Origin: Ignavibacteriota bacterium
Lineage (GTDB): Bacteria; Bacteroidota; Ignavibacteria; Tepidaquicellales; Tepidaquicellaceae
Direction of reading: 5' to 3'
NCBI GenBank assembly: GCA_026390735.1
Contig: JAPLFJ010000037.1
Coordinates: forward strand, 124,001-188,000
Length of the DNA: 64,000 bases
The notes under the pieces were generated by a model that searched no databases, was not told the origin of the DNA, and saw only the letters and a program-made list of their open reading frames with translations. Made by a program: the position numbers and the translations under genes. Below, one piece after another: positions 24,959 to 34,298 of this stretch. Position 1 is the stretch's first letter. Each line of letters opens with the position of its first letter.

Positions 24959-25867
24959 TTAATCTAAATAAGGATAAACAATTTCTTTTGTTTCTCCCAT
25001 AAAACATTTCGCAAGAGATGCCGTTGTTCTTTGCAGTCCGACCATCAAAGGACTTTTCTCTAAAGCAAAGAAAATATCAATAGTCGGAATTGATAAAAGC
25101 ATTCTTTTTAATTCGGTTGTTATTTCTGAATAATCTATTCCTTGTTTTACTATATTTAAAACTACTTCATCAACGAATGGTCTGTACGGTTCCATAATGT
25201 CATCGGCAAGACAGTAAGCATTGTATTTATTCTTATGGTGTATTCCGAGTGTTGGAAGTAGCCCCGATGCAACAAGTCCACGAGCAACTATTGCTCTTAA
25301 TATTGCATATCCATAATTTAAAAGATTATTAGGTGGAAGACCAAACCTGTCCCTTGTGAATTTTAATTCATTAGGGAATAGGTTTTTCCAGTAGTATGCA
25401 GAAGCTCTTGCTTCAAGATTCTTGCTGTCATTTGATTTCACTTCATTAACCCACACAAACATATTTGCAGAATTCAAATTATTCTTTTTCAGCAAAGCAG
25501 CCTGATTATAAATTTTAGCAGAAACAGTTTGCTGCCAGAGGTTTTTAATCAATGGTTTTTTGGCAGTGATTTGTTCTTTAAACCTTTCCGACTGTACAGA
25601 ATTCCCATCAAGGTTCAAAAGCATTGAAGTCGGCATATGTTTTTCATTGCACATTATTACAGCAACATTATTTTCAATCAGTTTAGCAATAAGGTATTGA
25701 GAAATCGTAACTCCGTGATGGTCAATAATAACAACTCCAATATCTTCAATCGGTTGTGAAATAGTTTCTTCAATACCTTTCTCAGGTTTCTGTCTTTTAA
25801 TCTTCATTTGTTCATCTTGCGAAAACAGATAACAGGGATTACCAAAGTAAAGAGTTTTCTTAATCAT
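24959..25867 (-). CDS. cas1: CRISPR-associated integrase Cas1 (type II)
   Basis: Cas1 catalyses spacer integration at the leader end of the array. The 302-residue protein has the expected metal-binding residues: E152 in NLEARAS, H210 in TLGIHHKNKYNAY and the acidic LADDIMEPYRPFVDE stretch (D222/D223, E226). The N-terminal YFGNPCYL and DIGVVIIDHHGVTIS form the usual beta-strand domain. The gene abuts cas9 upstream and cas2 downstream with zero-base spacing. No csn2 or cas4 is present, which sets the locus as type II-C. Adaptation should be possible from the protein side. Confidence 0.95.
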   Translation of the reverse strand: MIKKTLYFGNPCYLFSQDEQMKIKRQKPEKGIEETISQPIEDIGVVIIDHHGVTISQYLIAKLIENNVAVIMCNEKHMPTSMLLNLDGNSVQSERFKEQITAKKPLIKNLWQQTVSAKIYNQAALLKKNNLNSANMFVWVNEVKSNDSKNLEARASAYYWKNLFPNELKFTRDRFGLPPNNLLNYGYAILRAIVARGLVASGLLPTLGIHHKNKYNAYCLADDIMEPYRPFVDEVVLNIVKQGIDYSEITTELKRMLLSIPTIDIFFALEKSPLMVGLQRTTASLAKCFMGETKEIVYPYLD

Positions 25868-28800
25868 TTATTCGATATAAGGTTTAATATTTCCAATTCT
25901 ATCCATAGATAATATTATGCAATGATTCTTAATCATTGTTCCTGAATCTTCTCTTTTTTCACTATTCCCAACTAATTCAACTTTCCCATCCCAAGCACGT
26001 TGATTTTTATTGCCAGAACCTAGTTCGATTTTTTCTAGTAATGATTTTGCAATATTGTGTGGAACAAACTCACATTTACCACCCGTACTACTCACCATTT
26101 TGTAAGTTCTTTTAAAAATATTAGATTTATTCTGCCAATCAATTACTTTCGTTTCAAGTTCATCCTCTGTTGGTAAATAAACTAAATCATTTGGCGAAAG
26201 AACAATTTTCTTGTAACCTTCTTTTTCTTCTGCAATTTCTTTTCCTTGAATAATTTTCTCAATTGCCTGATGAACAGATATAGAGAGCATTTCTTCTCTG
26301 ATTCCTTCAGCATTTTCGTACATTACAAAATAAACTATACCGCCTTTATCCGTTTCTACATATTTCCCTTTAAATTTGTCATCTTCCTTCTTTTTCTCAT
26401 ATCTTGTAACCTTTTTTATTGGTCTTCCTGCTTTTTTGAAAAGGTTCTCTAGACCTTCCCCTTCAAAAGCCTCTTTTGAATTCCCATCATATTCATCCAA
26501 ATGCATTTTCAGTAAATAGGGAAGCGGTAAATTACTTTTATCTTTTGATGAATTCAAATTTTCTAATATCTCATATTTCTTAATTATTTTCTCGGCATAT
26601 GGTATGTTATTAATTTTGTCGTATGTAAAAGATGAATCTACCGTCACTTTCTTTGAAGCATATTCATTGAAGACTGCTATTTTAACTTTATCTATCTTTT
26701 CACCATTTATATCCAATAAAGGATTTTTAGAAAGATGTTTTTTAATTGCATCAATATCATTGTTAAGATTACTTAATAACATCTTAACTTGCTCTCTTAC
26801 TACTTTATCATATATATATGATCTTGGTTTACCTGTTTCGTCATTTACACTTTTCTGCCTCTCAACATGAATCTTAACTGCATCTATTGTTTTCTTTTCC
26901 TCGATTTCTTTTAAATAAATAATCCCTTGAGGCTCTTTGAACATCGATTTTCTGACAGATAACCATTTTTTATTAGATTTTTGAGACCTTGATTCCTTAA
27001 TCCATTTACCGTCTTTATTTACCCATGTTAAATATTTATTCTTTGGTTTGGAAATTACTTTGTTATTTGTTTTAAAAGAAACAATTATTTCATTTAATTT
27101 ATCTTTCGCCTCTTTATTAAAACCTTCCCAAGGTAATTTAAACTCTCTGATTTTTCCTTTCACTAATTTACGCTTAATGTCTTTTAATTCGCTTTCGCTA
27201 TCAACAGAACTTAGTGAATTCAAATATCTTATATGTTCTCGAGTAGTTGCGGCAATTATTAAAGCATCTAATGCATGATGCCTATGGTCAATCCTTTTTA
27301 TGTCGGTTTCAGGTTCTGGTGTCTCTAAATGGTAATTGTTGCGATCATTCACATCTTTGATTATTAATTGCTTGCCTATTATCTTTTCTAATCTTTCAAA
27401 TCGAGGTTTCATTAAATCCTTCCATACTTTTGTTAAACCCCATTCTCTTTTAAGTTCTGCTGTTATACTTCCTCCTGTATATATTATTCCCGCTTTATCT
27501 TTTACGATAGGATAAAGCAATTCAGCAACTTTTCTTGTTATATATCTCGTGTCGTTTAATTGTCTGGAAATAAAATCCTTTGGCACTTCATCACATAATA
27601 AATTTTTTAGTTTCTTGCCTCTAAAATTAGATTTACACAATGCTACGTATTCATCGTAATTTAGAATAGTGAACTCTTTTCCGTTCCTATTTATTGTTTT
27701 TGGTGATTCACTTATGAAATTGGCAGCCAATTTGTTGCCTTTTTCTTTATTAATATCACTCTCACAAATTACTAAATTATCCATAGAGTCATACTTAAGT
27801 TTGGCACGAGGTATTATATGCTCTAACTCATATTCATTCGTAAATAATTTGGTTATAGAAATTGCTTTTCCTGTGTAAGGTGAACAGCATTTTTGCTCTA
27901 ACCATAAAGCATATTTCTTTATTTCAGAATTTGTTGGTTTCCAATTCTTATCTTCAGATTTCATTTTCTTTTCATATTCGAAATAATTTGAGCCTGAAGA
28001 ACTTTCATATATCCTAAATTTATCTACATCAATAGGGGAGTTTGGGTTTGGTTTAGTTTCAAAAGGAAATCCGTCATTTATTAATTCAATTAACAAATTC
28101 TTTATTCTCTCTTTGTCACGGAAATTCTTTGAACCGGATTCAGATAATTTCTTTCTTTCTTCTTCATTTTTCTTTAATTCTCTTCCAAGTTCTATATGTA
28201 TTTCTTCAGGCTGTCCATATTTTTCCCATAAATCTTTAACAACAAACAAAGTCTCTCTAATAATTTGTTCAACTATTGGATTTCTCAAACTATTATTTGG
28301 TATTAATTTCATTACATCAATATCTTTGTAATCAGCATATTTATCATTGTTTTCTCTTTCAGAATGAACACCATAGACTAAATAACAAGCTAAGAAAGTT
28401 TCCAGTCCTTGAAAATCATTTTCTGATTTGAGATTTCTTATTTCAATTATATCTCTTGTTCTATCGTCAATGTTTTCATCATATTCACCTGTAATAATTT
28501 TCGATATACGGTTCTTGGTCTCATCGTTTATTAATTCATTCTTCCAGTATATTCCGCACCTCATAACTTGCAGCAATTTCTTAATAGCTTTAGAAGAATA
28601 AGCCGCATATTGCTTTTCCTTAAATTCTGGTTGATTTGTTAATTCTTCTATTATTTCTTCTGATAGGTTAAAACCATTAGTTGCATTTCTTAATGCTGTT
28701 CCTATTCCTTTCTTCGATATTTCAATATTAGAAGAACTAATGGAGTACATAATGTGCCAAAGTTTGTAAAATCTCTTTTCATCATTTAATAATCCATCTC

Positions 28801-30367
28801 CTTCGAAATTATGTTTGTTAAATACTTTTCTGAAGTATGCTTTTGTTTCATTCCCTTTTAGTTTATCTCTGGCTGCAAATAAATTTATCTTATGTGTCTT
28901 TGTAGATAAGTATTTCTTGTCTATAACTTTTAAAATAGCAGTTTCTGATACCTCTGTACTTTTATCGAATAAAGCGAACACCTTTTCTTTAATGTCATTA
29001 TTTACGAAATCCTTTGTTACGTCATAATCAATATGTAGTTTCCCATTAATTATTTTATCTTTTTCAAGTATTCTAATATTATGAATATCTTGCCAGATAC
29101 GAAACTCCTGAAATTCAGGGGATGATTTTGGTGCAACTTTATATCCTTTTTTGATAACATCATTATCTTTCTTAAATTTGCCCTTTTCATATTTGCATAA
29201 ACTGATGGAATGTTTTTGGGACTTCAATTCACGTTGATAGTAAATAATATCTTTTGTAAGTAAATAATAAATGTCGTGTGTCTGAAGTTCCTTCTGTTTT
29301 GATACATTATGTTTATACAATTCTAATGAAATATCTTTTAATTTGGATGTATCCTTTAATTCCGGATAAAATTCGCACTGTTTATTCCATATCTCTTCAA
29401 ATTCTTTTTGATATAAACTTCTGTCTATTATTTGTTGTCTAATTCTGTAGTTTTTGTCTTTAACAAGATGATTGAAGAAGTATTCACCTACATTAAGTTT
29501 AGAATTTTTAATGTCCTGTTCAAGGGCAACTTTCGACATTTCCCAATCTTCTGGTTTTGGTTGTTCGAATTTTACTTTCTCATCACCATTTTTCAGTGTT
29601 TCCTTTGTAATTAGAAAATTCAACTCTTTACCCAACCAATCTGGTTTGTTGATTCGCTTTTCTTCCCAAGTATAATTTCCGGCTTTAATAATAAATACTT
29701 TACTAAATTGTTTCTTAAAGTTTTTTTCGGAAACCTCCTGTCGCTTTTCCTCTATTGAATCGACTTTTAAAATTTCAACCCATTTTTCAATTTTCTTTTC
29801 TTCGTCTCCTTTTTTATCTTTTCTACTGCTTCTAAAACCGCGTCTTTGGTTCATCATATATATTATTCTGACTAACTCATTCAAAGATATCTTTTCTTTT
29901 AAAGCTTTCTTCCTTAAATAATACACAACCCAGTCTATGGATACCGATAATTTACCATCCTTGTTTTTAACTCCTAGAACTTCAGTAGCTTCTTCTATTG
30001 TCTTTTGTTCTATTGCGATAAAGTCATTAATATTAAATTTAAAATCCTGATTTTCTTTCAGTGCGGCTTTAAAGTTTTCCGGGTATTCATTATTTAGCCA
30101 ACCTAATATCTTTAATACTTTTATTAATCTTGTTCTTCTTAATACATATCTCTGCTTTAATCTTCTGCTGCCTCTCTTTTGTCTTCTAAAAGCTGCTTTT
30201 GTTTCTACAGTACTGCCACTATTGAATTTATTTAGCATCTCCCCATCTAAAGGTATTATTCTGCTTCCCATCCACTCAATGTTGCCTTTCTCTCCAAATT
30301 CTTCTAAGTTAACAAGGCATCCACCTATTGAATTTGTTCCGATATCAAGACCAAGAATTTTTGTCAT
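25868..30367 (-). CDS. cas9: Type II-C Cas9 RNA-guided DNA endonuclease
   Basis: Cas9 cuts DNA matched by a crRNA:tracrRNA duplex. The 1499-residue protein is intact: RuvC-I ILGLDIGTNSIGG with catalytic D8; arginine-rich bridge helix FRRQKRGSRRLKQRYVLRR (about 60-80); RuvC-II EIHIELGRELKK with E726; HNH YELEHIIPRAKL with H850, followed by DNLVICESDINKEKGN; RuvC-III DHRHHALDALIIAATT with D1034. It lies in the upper part of the length range for Bacteroidota II-C enzymes. Residues from about 1050 to the end form the wedge/PAM-interacting part, where specificity cannot be read. It is the first gene of cas9-cas1-cas2, divergent from the tracrRNA at 30406. Confidence 0.97.
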   Translation of the reverse strand: MTKILGLDIGTNSIGGCLVNLEEFGEKGNIEWMGSRIIPLDGEMLNKFNSGSTVETKAAFRRQKRGSRRLKQRYVLRRTRLIKVLKILGWLNNEYPENFKAALKENQDFKFNINDFIAIEQKTIEEATEVLGVKNKDGKLSVSIDWVVYYLRKKALKEKISLNELVRIIYMMNQRRGFRSSRKDKKGDEEKKIEKWVEILKVDSIEEKRQEVSEKNFKKQFSKVFIIKAGNYTWEEKRINKPDWLGKELNFLITKETLKNGDEKVKFEQPKPEDWEMSKVALEQDIKNSKLNVGEYFFNHLVKDKNYRIRQQIIDRSLYQKEFEEIWNKQCEFYPELKDTSKLKDISLELYKHNVSKQKELQTHDIYYLLTKDIIYYQRELKSQKHSISLCKYEKGKFKKDNDVIKKGYKVAPKSSPEFQEFRIWQDIHNIRILEKDKIINGKLHIDYDVTKDFVNNDIKEKVFALFDKSTEVSETAILKVIDKKYLSTKTHKINLFAARDKLKGNETKAYFRKVFNKHNFEGDGLLNDEKRFYKLWHIMYSISSSNIEISKKGIGTALRNATNGFNLSEEIIEELTNQPEFKEKQYAAYSSKAIKKLLQVMRCGIYWKNELINDETKNRISKIITGEYDENIDDRTRDIIEIRNLKSENDFQGLETFLACYLVYGVHSERENNDKYADYKDIDVMKLIPNNSLRNPIVEQIIRETLFVVKDLWEKYGQPEEIHIELGRELKKNEEERKKLSESGSKNFRDKERIKNLLIELINDGFPFETKPNPNSPIDVDKFRIYESSSGSNYFEYEKKMKSEDKNWKPTNSEIKKYALWLEQKCCSPYTGKAISITKLFTNEYELEHIIPRAKLKYDSMDNLVICESDINKEKGNKLAANFISESPKTINRNGKEFTILNYDEYVALCKSNFRGKKLKNLLCDEVPKDFISRQLNDTRYITRKVAELLYPIVKDKAGIIYTGGSITAELKREWGLTKVWKDLMKPRFERLEKIIGKQLIIKDVNDRNNYHLETPEPETDIKRIDHRHHALDALIIAATTREHIRYLNSLSSVDSESELKDIKRKLVKGKIREFKLPWEGFNKEAKDKLNEIIVSFKTNNKVISKPKNKYLTWVNKDGKWIKESRSQKSNKKWLSVRKSMFKEPQGIIYLKEIEEKKTIDAVKIHVERQKSVNDETGKPRSYIYDKVVREQVKMLLSNLNNDIDAIKKHLSKNPLLDINGEKIDKVKIAVFNEYASKKVTVDSSFTYDKINNIPYAEKIIKKYEILENLNSSKDKSNLPLPYLLKMHLDEYDGNSKEAFEGEGLENLFKKAGRPIKKVTRYEKKKEDDKFKGKYVETDKGGIVYFVMYENAEGIREEMLSISVHQAIEKIIQGKEIAEEKEGYKKIVLSPNDLVYLPTEDELETKVIDWQNKSNIFKRTYKMVSSTGGKCEFVPHNIAKSLLEKIELGSGNKNQRAWDGKVELVGNSEKREDSGTMIKNHCIILSMDRIGNIKPYIE

Positions 30368-30394
30368 AGTGTTTTATTTTAAATTAAATTTTAT

Positions 30395-30402
30395 TATATT
30401 TG
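30395..30402 (+). promoter_or_regulatory. Bacteroidota-type -7 element for the tracrRNA
   Basis: TATATTTG matches the TAnnTTTG -7 consensus of Bacteroidota and lies just before the anti-repeat, so transcription would begin at about 30408. No clear -33 TTG box is visible at the expected spacing. Confidence 0.5.
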
Positions 30403-30405
30403 TAA

Positions 30406-30487
30406 TGAAGCAAACCACAATAAGGATTATTCCGTAGTGAGGTTTACCTCTAGGTTTTGCCCTCGTCCTTAACGGGGGCTTTTTTTA
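30406..30487 (+). ncRNA. tracrRNA of the type II-C CRISPR-Cas9 locus
   Basis: The segment opens with the anti-repeat TGAAGCAAACCACAA, complementary to the start of the CRISPR repeat at 24476 with one bulge. It continues with AAGGATTATTCCG (the Bacteroidota II-C nexus-like hairpin), a second small hairpin GAGG-TTTA-CCTC and a terminator stem GCCCTCGT/ACGGGGGC followed by seven Ts. It is read on the plus strand, divergent from cas9, with only a short AT-rich gap between. Sequence and order of hairpins make the call strong; exact ends need RNA data. Confidence 0.88.
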
Positions 30488-30945
30488 TTACCTTTATTAA
30501 TTTATTCTTTCAAAGAAAATCTATATTATCATCTGATGATAATATTTTAGGCAGCTTATTATAGGCATAGATATCCTTAAACTAATCATCGTTGTATCAG
30601 TGATTTCCCAATCTCACTTATACCTTGTCAACCCTCCGTAATTAGATTAAGGATTTGTGGAATGTATTATTGTTGAGGTTTTACAGTCGCTAAATCCGTA
30701 ATGAAAATTAAGCATAATATACATTACTTGCAATTTATTTTTCCGTTCTGCTAATATGCAATCTCGAACGGATTGTAAATCTTCTAATGCTCAATTCTAC
30801 CGTTATTCAATCCCGCTGTAATTTATAAATTTAAAGAATATATCTTTTTTCATATTAAACATTTTCCGAGTGAATCCGCTAAATCCGTGCAAATCCGTGT
30901 TCAATTTCTTAAGTGATGGAATTTTATACTTAAATATTATTTGCC

Positions 30946-30971
30946 CAATATGTCAATTATTTGACATATTG
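30946..30971. promoter_or_regulatory. Perfect inverted repeat, possible operator
   Basis: CAATATGTCAA and TTGACATATTG are exact reverse complements separated by TTAT. With no T tract and low GC it looks more like a protein-binding site than a terminator. It lies about 320 bp upstream of the gene at 31290. Confidence 0.5.
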
Positions 30972-31057
30972 TTCAATGCATAATGCAAATATATACATTT
31001 CTACATGTTGATTGATACGTATATAATACGAACCTAATAGGTAGATGATACATATAG

Positions 31058-31134
31058 TGCGGTAATAGTGCGGTGAGTTTGCGGTCGAAGTGCGGTCGGT
31101 TTGCGGTTGAAGTGCGGTTGAAATGCGGTTGCCT
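31058..31134. repeat. Tandem array of seven 11-bp units (TGCGGTNNNNN)
   Basis: TGCGGT occurs at 31058, 31069, 31080, 31091, 31102, 31113 and 31124, always 11 bp apart. The five bases between vary, often as YGAAG or GAGTT/CGGTT. The conserved hexamer with a one-turn period suggests side-by-side protein binding on one helix face. The copy number and period equal those of the array at 556-632, but the sequence differs. Confidence 0.88.
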
Positions 31135-31289
31135 GATTTATTCTTTTGTTTCAGCCTGAAAACACAACCCCTGATAATAAATTCTGTATTGCTTCTTATT
31201 TTACCTTTTTATAACTTGAAACGTTATGTTATAACTGACTTTATTATAAACACTTATTCTATTAAATAAGTTCCCAAAATAATGAAATT

Positions 31290-32024
31290 ATGCCAAAATT
31301 AATTAATACTATTCTTGGAAAAATAAAAGGTACTCTCGGTGATATTACTTTCTATTATAAAGATAATGAACAGCGTATCAAATCCCGTAAACTGCCCCAC
31401 GTGAAATCGCAGGATAATTCTATAAAAGCAAAAAATAACAGGTCAAAATTCGCACAGTCGCACTTCTTTTCGCATGAATTGAAACTACAGCCCGAAATAG
31501 CTGAACTCTGGAAATCTATCGATATTAAAGGCTCTTCACCTTATTTCAAAATTCATGGTTTTAACCGTATGAAATGCACTGTTAATTCTCTTACCGAAGA
31601 AAACGGTATTACTCCCGATAGCATAACTCTGTCAGTTGAAAATCTTGTTTTTCAAAGGAATTCTCTTTCTTTTGATTATAAACTCTACAGAAAATCAGAG
31701 CCCTACCTTCAGCCGCCATACAAACTTTACGTTGCTGCTTATTTAACTATAGGGGCATTGTCCCGCAAAGTACGCGAAAACAGTCTGCACTTCCGATTAA
31801 CTGATATCAATCAAGAAGGAACTGACTTCACAAGCGTAAGTATTGACTTCCTGGAGGCTCTTGCTGAAGATGATATTCCGAAATTAAAGAATCTGTATTT
31901 CTTTATCGCCGCAGTTAAGAAGATTCCGGGTGAGGAAAAATACGAATGGTCCTCTTCTTTCGGGAAAATATTCGATGTTGCAAAATTTGAAAAAGGATGG
32001 TACAACAGCATCGAATTAAATTAA
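31290..32024 (+). CDS. Conserved-looking hypothetical protein
   Basis: I do not recognise this 244-residue protein. It has no signal peptide or membrane segment. The N-terminus LGKIKGTLGDITFYYKDNEQRIKSRKLP resembles the start of some uncharacterised Bacteroidota proteins that begin with a GKxxGxxGxxxxY-type strand; later parts are mixed alpha/beta with SLSFDYKLYRK and LKNLYFFIAAVKKIPGEEKYEW. It stands alone between the 11-bp array and purN, so the array and the inverted repeat at 30946 are candidate control elements. Codon use looks like that of neighbours. Phage structural or nucleoid-associated roles are possible but unsupported. Confidence 0.6.
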   Translation: MPKLINTILGKIKGTLGDITFYYKDNEQRIKSRKLPHVKSQDNSIKAKNNRSKFAQSHFFSHELKLQPEIAELWKSIDIKGSSPYFKIHGFNRMKCTVNSLTEENGITPDSITLSVENLVFQRNSLSFDYKLYRKSEPYLQPPYKLYVAAYLTIGALSRKVRENSLHFRLTDINQEGTDFTSVSIDFLEALAEDDIPKLKNLYFFIAAVKKIPGEEKYEWSSSFGKIFDVAKFEKGWYNSIELN

Positions 32025-32115
32025 TTAACTTTTTTCTCATTTACTTTCTCACTTTCTTCATTCTGCCATTTAATTTCATCATGGAATTTCGTATTTTGCC
32101 ATAAATTGGAACGAT

Positions 32116-32715
32116 TTGAACATTTGCGTTTTTGCATCTGGAGGAGGCTCGAACTTCAATGCTCTTCTGCAGGCTAAAAAGGATGGCTTTTTAAATTCGG
32201 ATTTTAAACTTTTAATTACTAATAATTCTCATTGCGGTGCTGTTGATATTGCTCTCGCTAATGATATCGATTATTATCACATTAGTAAAAAAGTTTTTCC
32301 TGATTTATCTGAAAGCGATTTTCATAAACTCTATGTTGATATTCTTGATGAGTATGAAATTGATTTAATTCTGCTCGCTGGGTATATGAAGATGGTTGAT
32401 ACTATCGTTATTCGAAAGTTTAAGAATCGCATCATCAATATTCATCCTGCTCTTCTGCCTTCGTTCGGCGGAAAAGGTATGTACGGTATGAATGTCCATA
32501 AGGCTGTTATTGAATCGGGTGCTAAAGAATCAGGAATTACTATCCATCTGGTCGATGAGTTTTATGATAAAGGAAAGATTTTACTGCAGAAGAAACTTGC
32601 TGTGAATGAAGATGATAATGAACATACTCTGCAGAAAAGAGTTCTGGAACTTGAACATAAATATTATCCGCAGGTTGTTAAACAGATTGAAACAGGGGAA
32701 TTAATTTTAGAATAA
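32116..32715 (+). CDS. purN: Phosphoribosylglycinamide formyltransferase
   Basis: PurN transfers a formyl group from 10-formyl-tetrahydrofolate to GAR in purine synthesis. The 199-residue protein shows VFASGGGSNFNALLQA at the N-terminus and the catalytic set N108, H110 (INIHPALLPSFGGKGMYG) and D147 (HLVDEFYDKGKI). The frame starts with TTG at 32116; no ATG is available before the essential SGGGSN loop, so a TTG start is required. Its stop overlaps the purH start by one base, showing coupled expression of two steps of one pathway. Confidence 0.95.
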   Translation: MNICVFASGGGSNFNALLQAKKDGFLNSDFKLLITNNSHCGAVDIALANDIDYYHISKKVFPDLSESDFHKLYVDILDEYEIDLILLAGYMKMVDTIVIRKFKNRIINIHPALLPSFGGKGMYGMNVHKAVIESGAKESGITIHLVDEFYDKGKILLQKKLAVNEDDNEHTLQKRVLELEHKYYPQVVKQIETGELILE

Positions 32716-34208
32716 TGAAAAAGACAGCACTCATCAGTGTTTATTATAAGGACGGTTTGCTTCGCTTCGCTAAAGAACTTATCGACAGAAACTTTGAGAT
32801 AATTTCTACTGGCGGTACGAGTAAGTTTTTAACTGAGAATAAGATTCCGGTTACTACTGTCGAATCTATCACAAACTTTCCTGAAGTTCTTGATGGCAGA
32901 GTGAAAACTCTCCATCCTGCAGTGTTCTCGGGCATTCTTGCTCAGAAAGATAATCCGAAACACATTGACCAGGTTAATGAACATAACCTTAAGTTGATTG
33001 ATTTAGTTGTTGTTACGCTCTATCCTTTTAAGGAAACTGTATCTAAGCCCGATGTGAAACTCGAAGATGCTATCGAACAGATTGATATCGGCGGTGTTTC
33101 CCTTATTCGCGCTGCTGCAAAGAACTATTCTTCTGTGAGTGTTCTTGTTGCAACTAACCAGTACGATGAATATCTCAATGAATTTGATAAGAATAACGGT
33201 AACATCACTAATGAGTTTTCTCTTAAACTTGCAGGGGATGCTTTCAACTTAATATCACAGTACGATTATGATATTAAAGAGTATTTCAGAACTCTGACTG
33301 AAAGTGATTCAGGTCTTCGCTACGGCGAGAACCCTCATCAGAAAGCAACTTTCGAGAAGACTAACTTTGATGATGTGTTTGAGATTCTTCACGGTAAGGA
33401 ATTGTCGTACAATAATCTGCTCGATGTTGATGCCGCACACTCTTTAATCAATGAGTTTAAGGATAACGGTCCTACTTCTGCAATAATTAAGCACGGTAAC
33501 CCCTGCGGTGTAGCGACGGGTAACGTTTTAAAGGAATCGTACCTTAAAGCGTTTGAGTCGGATACTGTTTCTCCGTTCGGTGGTATTGTTATTTTCAACA
33601 AAACACTCGACCTTGAAACTGCACTCGAAGCTGATAAGATTTTTACTGAAATAATTCTTGCACCTGCCTTTGGCGATGGTGTGCTCGACTTACTTATGAA
33701 GAAGAAGAACAGAAGACTCCTTAGTTTTAACTTCTTTACCGAAGATAAGGAATCGCGAACTGTTGCAGGCGGAATACTCCATCAGCAAAGGGATAACATA
33801 GTGTTCGATAAAAGTGCTTTGAAATGTGTTACAAAGATTCAGCCAAAGGATAATCAGTTGGCAGATATGGAATTTGCTTATAAGATTGTTAAACATACTA
33901 AGTCCAACGCAGTCGTGTTCGTGAAAGACCTGCAGACAATCGGTGTCGGCGGGGGACAGCCTTCGCGTATCGATTCTACAAAGATTGCAGTCACAAAAGC
34001 AAAACAGTTTAACCTTGATTTAAAAGGTACTGTCGTTGCTTCCGACGCTTTCTTCCCGTTTGCAGACGGTCTTCTTGAAACTGCAGGTGCAGGAGCAGTT
34101 TGCGTTATTCAGCCTGGTGGTTCCGTAAGAGACGATGAAGTGATAAAAGCTGCCGATCAAAATGGATTATGTATGGTATTTACCGGTTTTAGACATTTCA
34201 GACATTAA
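32715..34208 (+). CDS. purH: Bifunctional AICAR formyltransferase / IMP cyclohydrolase
   Basis: PurH performs the last two steps of IMP synthesis. The 497-residue product has the N-terminal MGS-like cyclohydrolase domain (ALISVYYKDGLLRFAKEL, STGGTSKFL, GRVKTLHPAVFSGILA) and the C-terminal transformylase with the catalytic KHGNPCG loop and GVGGGQPSRIDS. The length is normal for the family. It starts one base inside the purN stop. A 90-bp AT-rich gap separates it from mreB; no obvious terminator was found. Confidence 0.96.
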   Translation: MKKTALISVYYKDGLLRFAKELIDRNFEIISTGGTSKFLTENKIPVTTVESITNFPEVLDGRVKTLHPAVFSGILAQKDNPKHIDQVNEHNLKLIDLVVVTLYPFKETVSKPDVKLEDAIEQIDIGGVSLIRAAAKNYSSVSVLVATNQYDEYLNEFDKNNGNITNEFSLKLAGDAFNLISQYDYDIKEYFRTLTESDSGLRYGENPHQKATFEKTNFDDVFEILHGKELSYNNLLDVDAAHSLINEFKDNGPTSAIIKHGNPCGVATGNVLKESYLKAFESDTVSPFGGIVIFNKTLDLETALEADKIFTEIILAPAFGDGVLDLLMKKKNRRLLSFNFFTEDKESRTVAGGILHQQRDNIVFDKSALKCVTKIQPKDNQLADMEFAYKIVKHTKSNAVVFVKDLQTIGVGGGQPSRIDSTKIAVTKAKQFNLDLKGTVVASDAFFPFADGLLETAGAGAVCVIQPGGSVRDDEVIKAADQNGLCMVFTGFRHFRH

Positions 34209-34298
34209 TTAAGTTATTAATTAATGTTTATTTTTGTTATATTTATTGTTAATTCAAATACATTTATAAATAATTTAAATTATAAGAGGTTTTAAAAT

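Larger units (their letters stand above)
30488..31289. other. 800 bp gene-free region with inverted repeat and 11-bp array
   Basis: No gene was seen between the tracrRNA and the small gene at 31290. The region holds AT-rich sequence, a phrase AATCCGCTAAATCCGTGC related to other gaps (about 30872-30890), a perfect 11-bp inverted repeat (30946-30971), a seven-unit 11-bp array (31058-31134) and an AT-rich stretch before the next gene. No additional CRISPR repeats were found here. Confidence 0.65.

Noticed and set aside
30488-31289. Missing CRISPR array next to the tracrRNA
   Set aside because: No second copy of the GTTGTGGTTTGC repeat or its complement is present in this stretch; the 11-bp array is unrelated.
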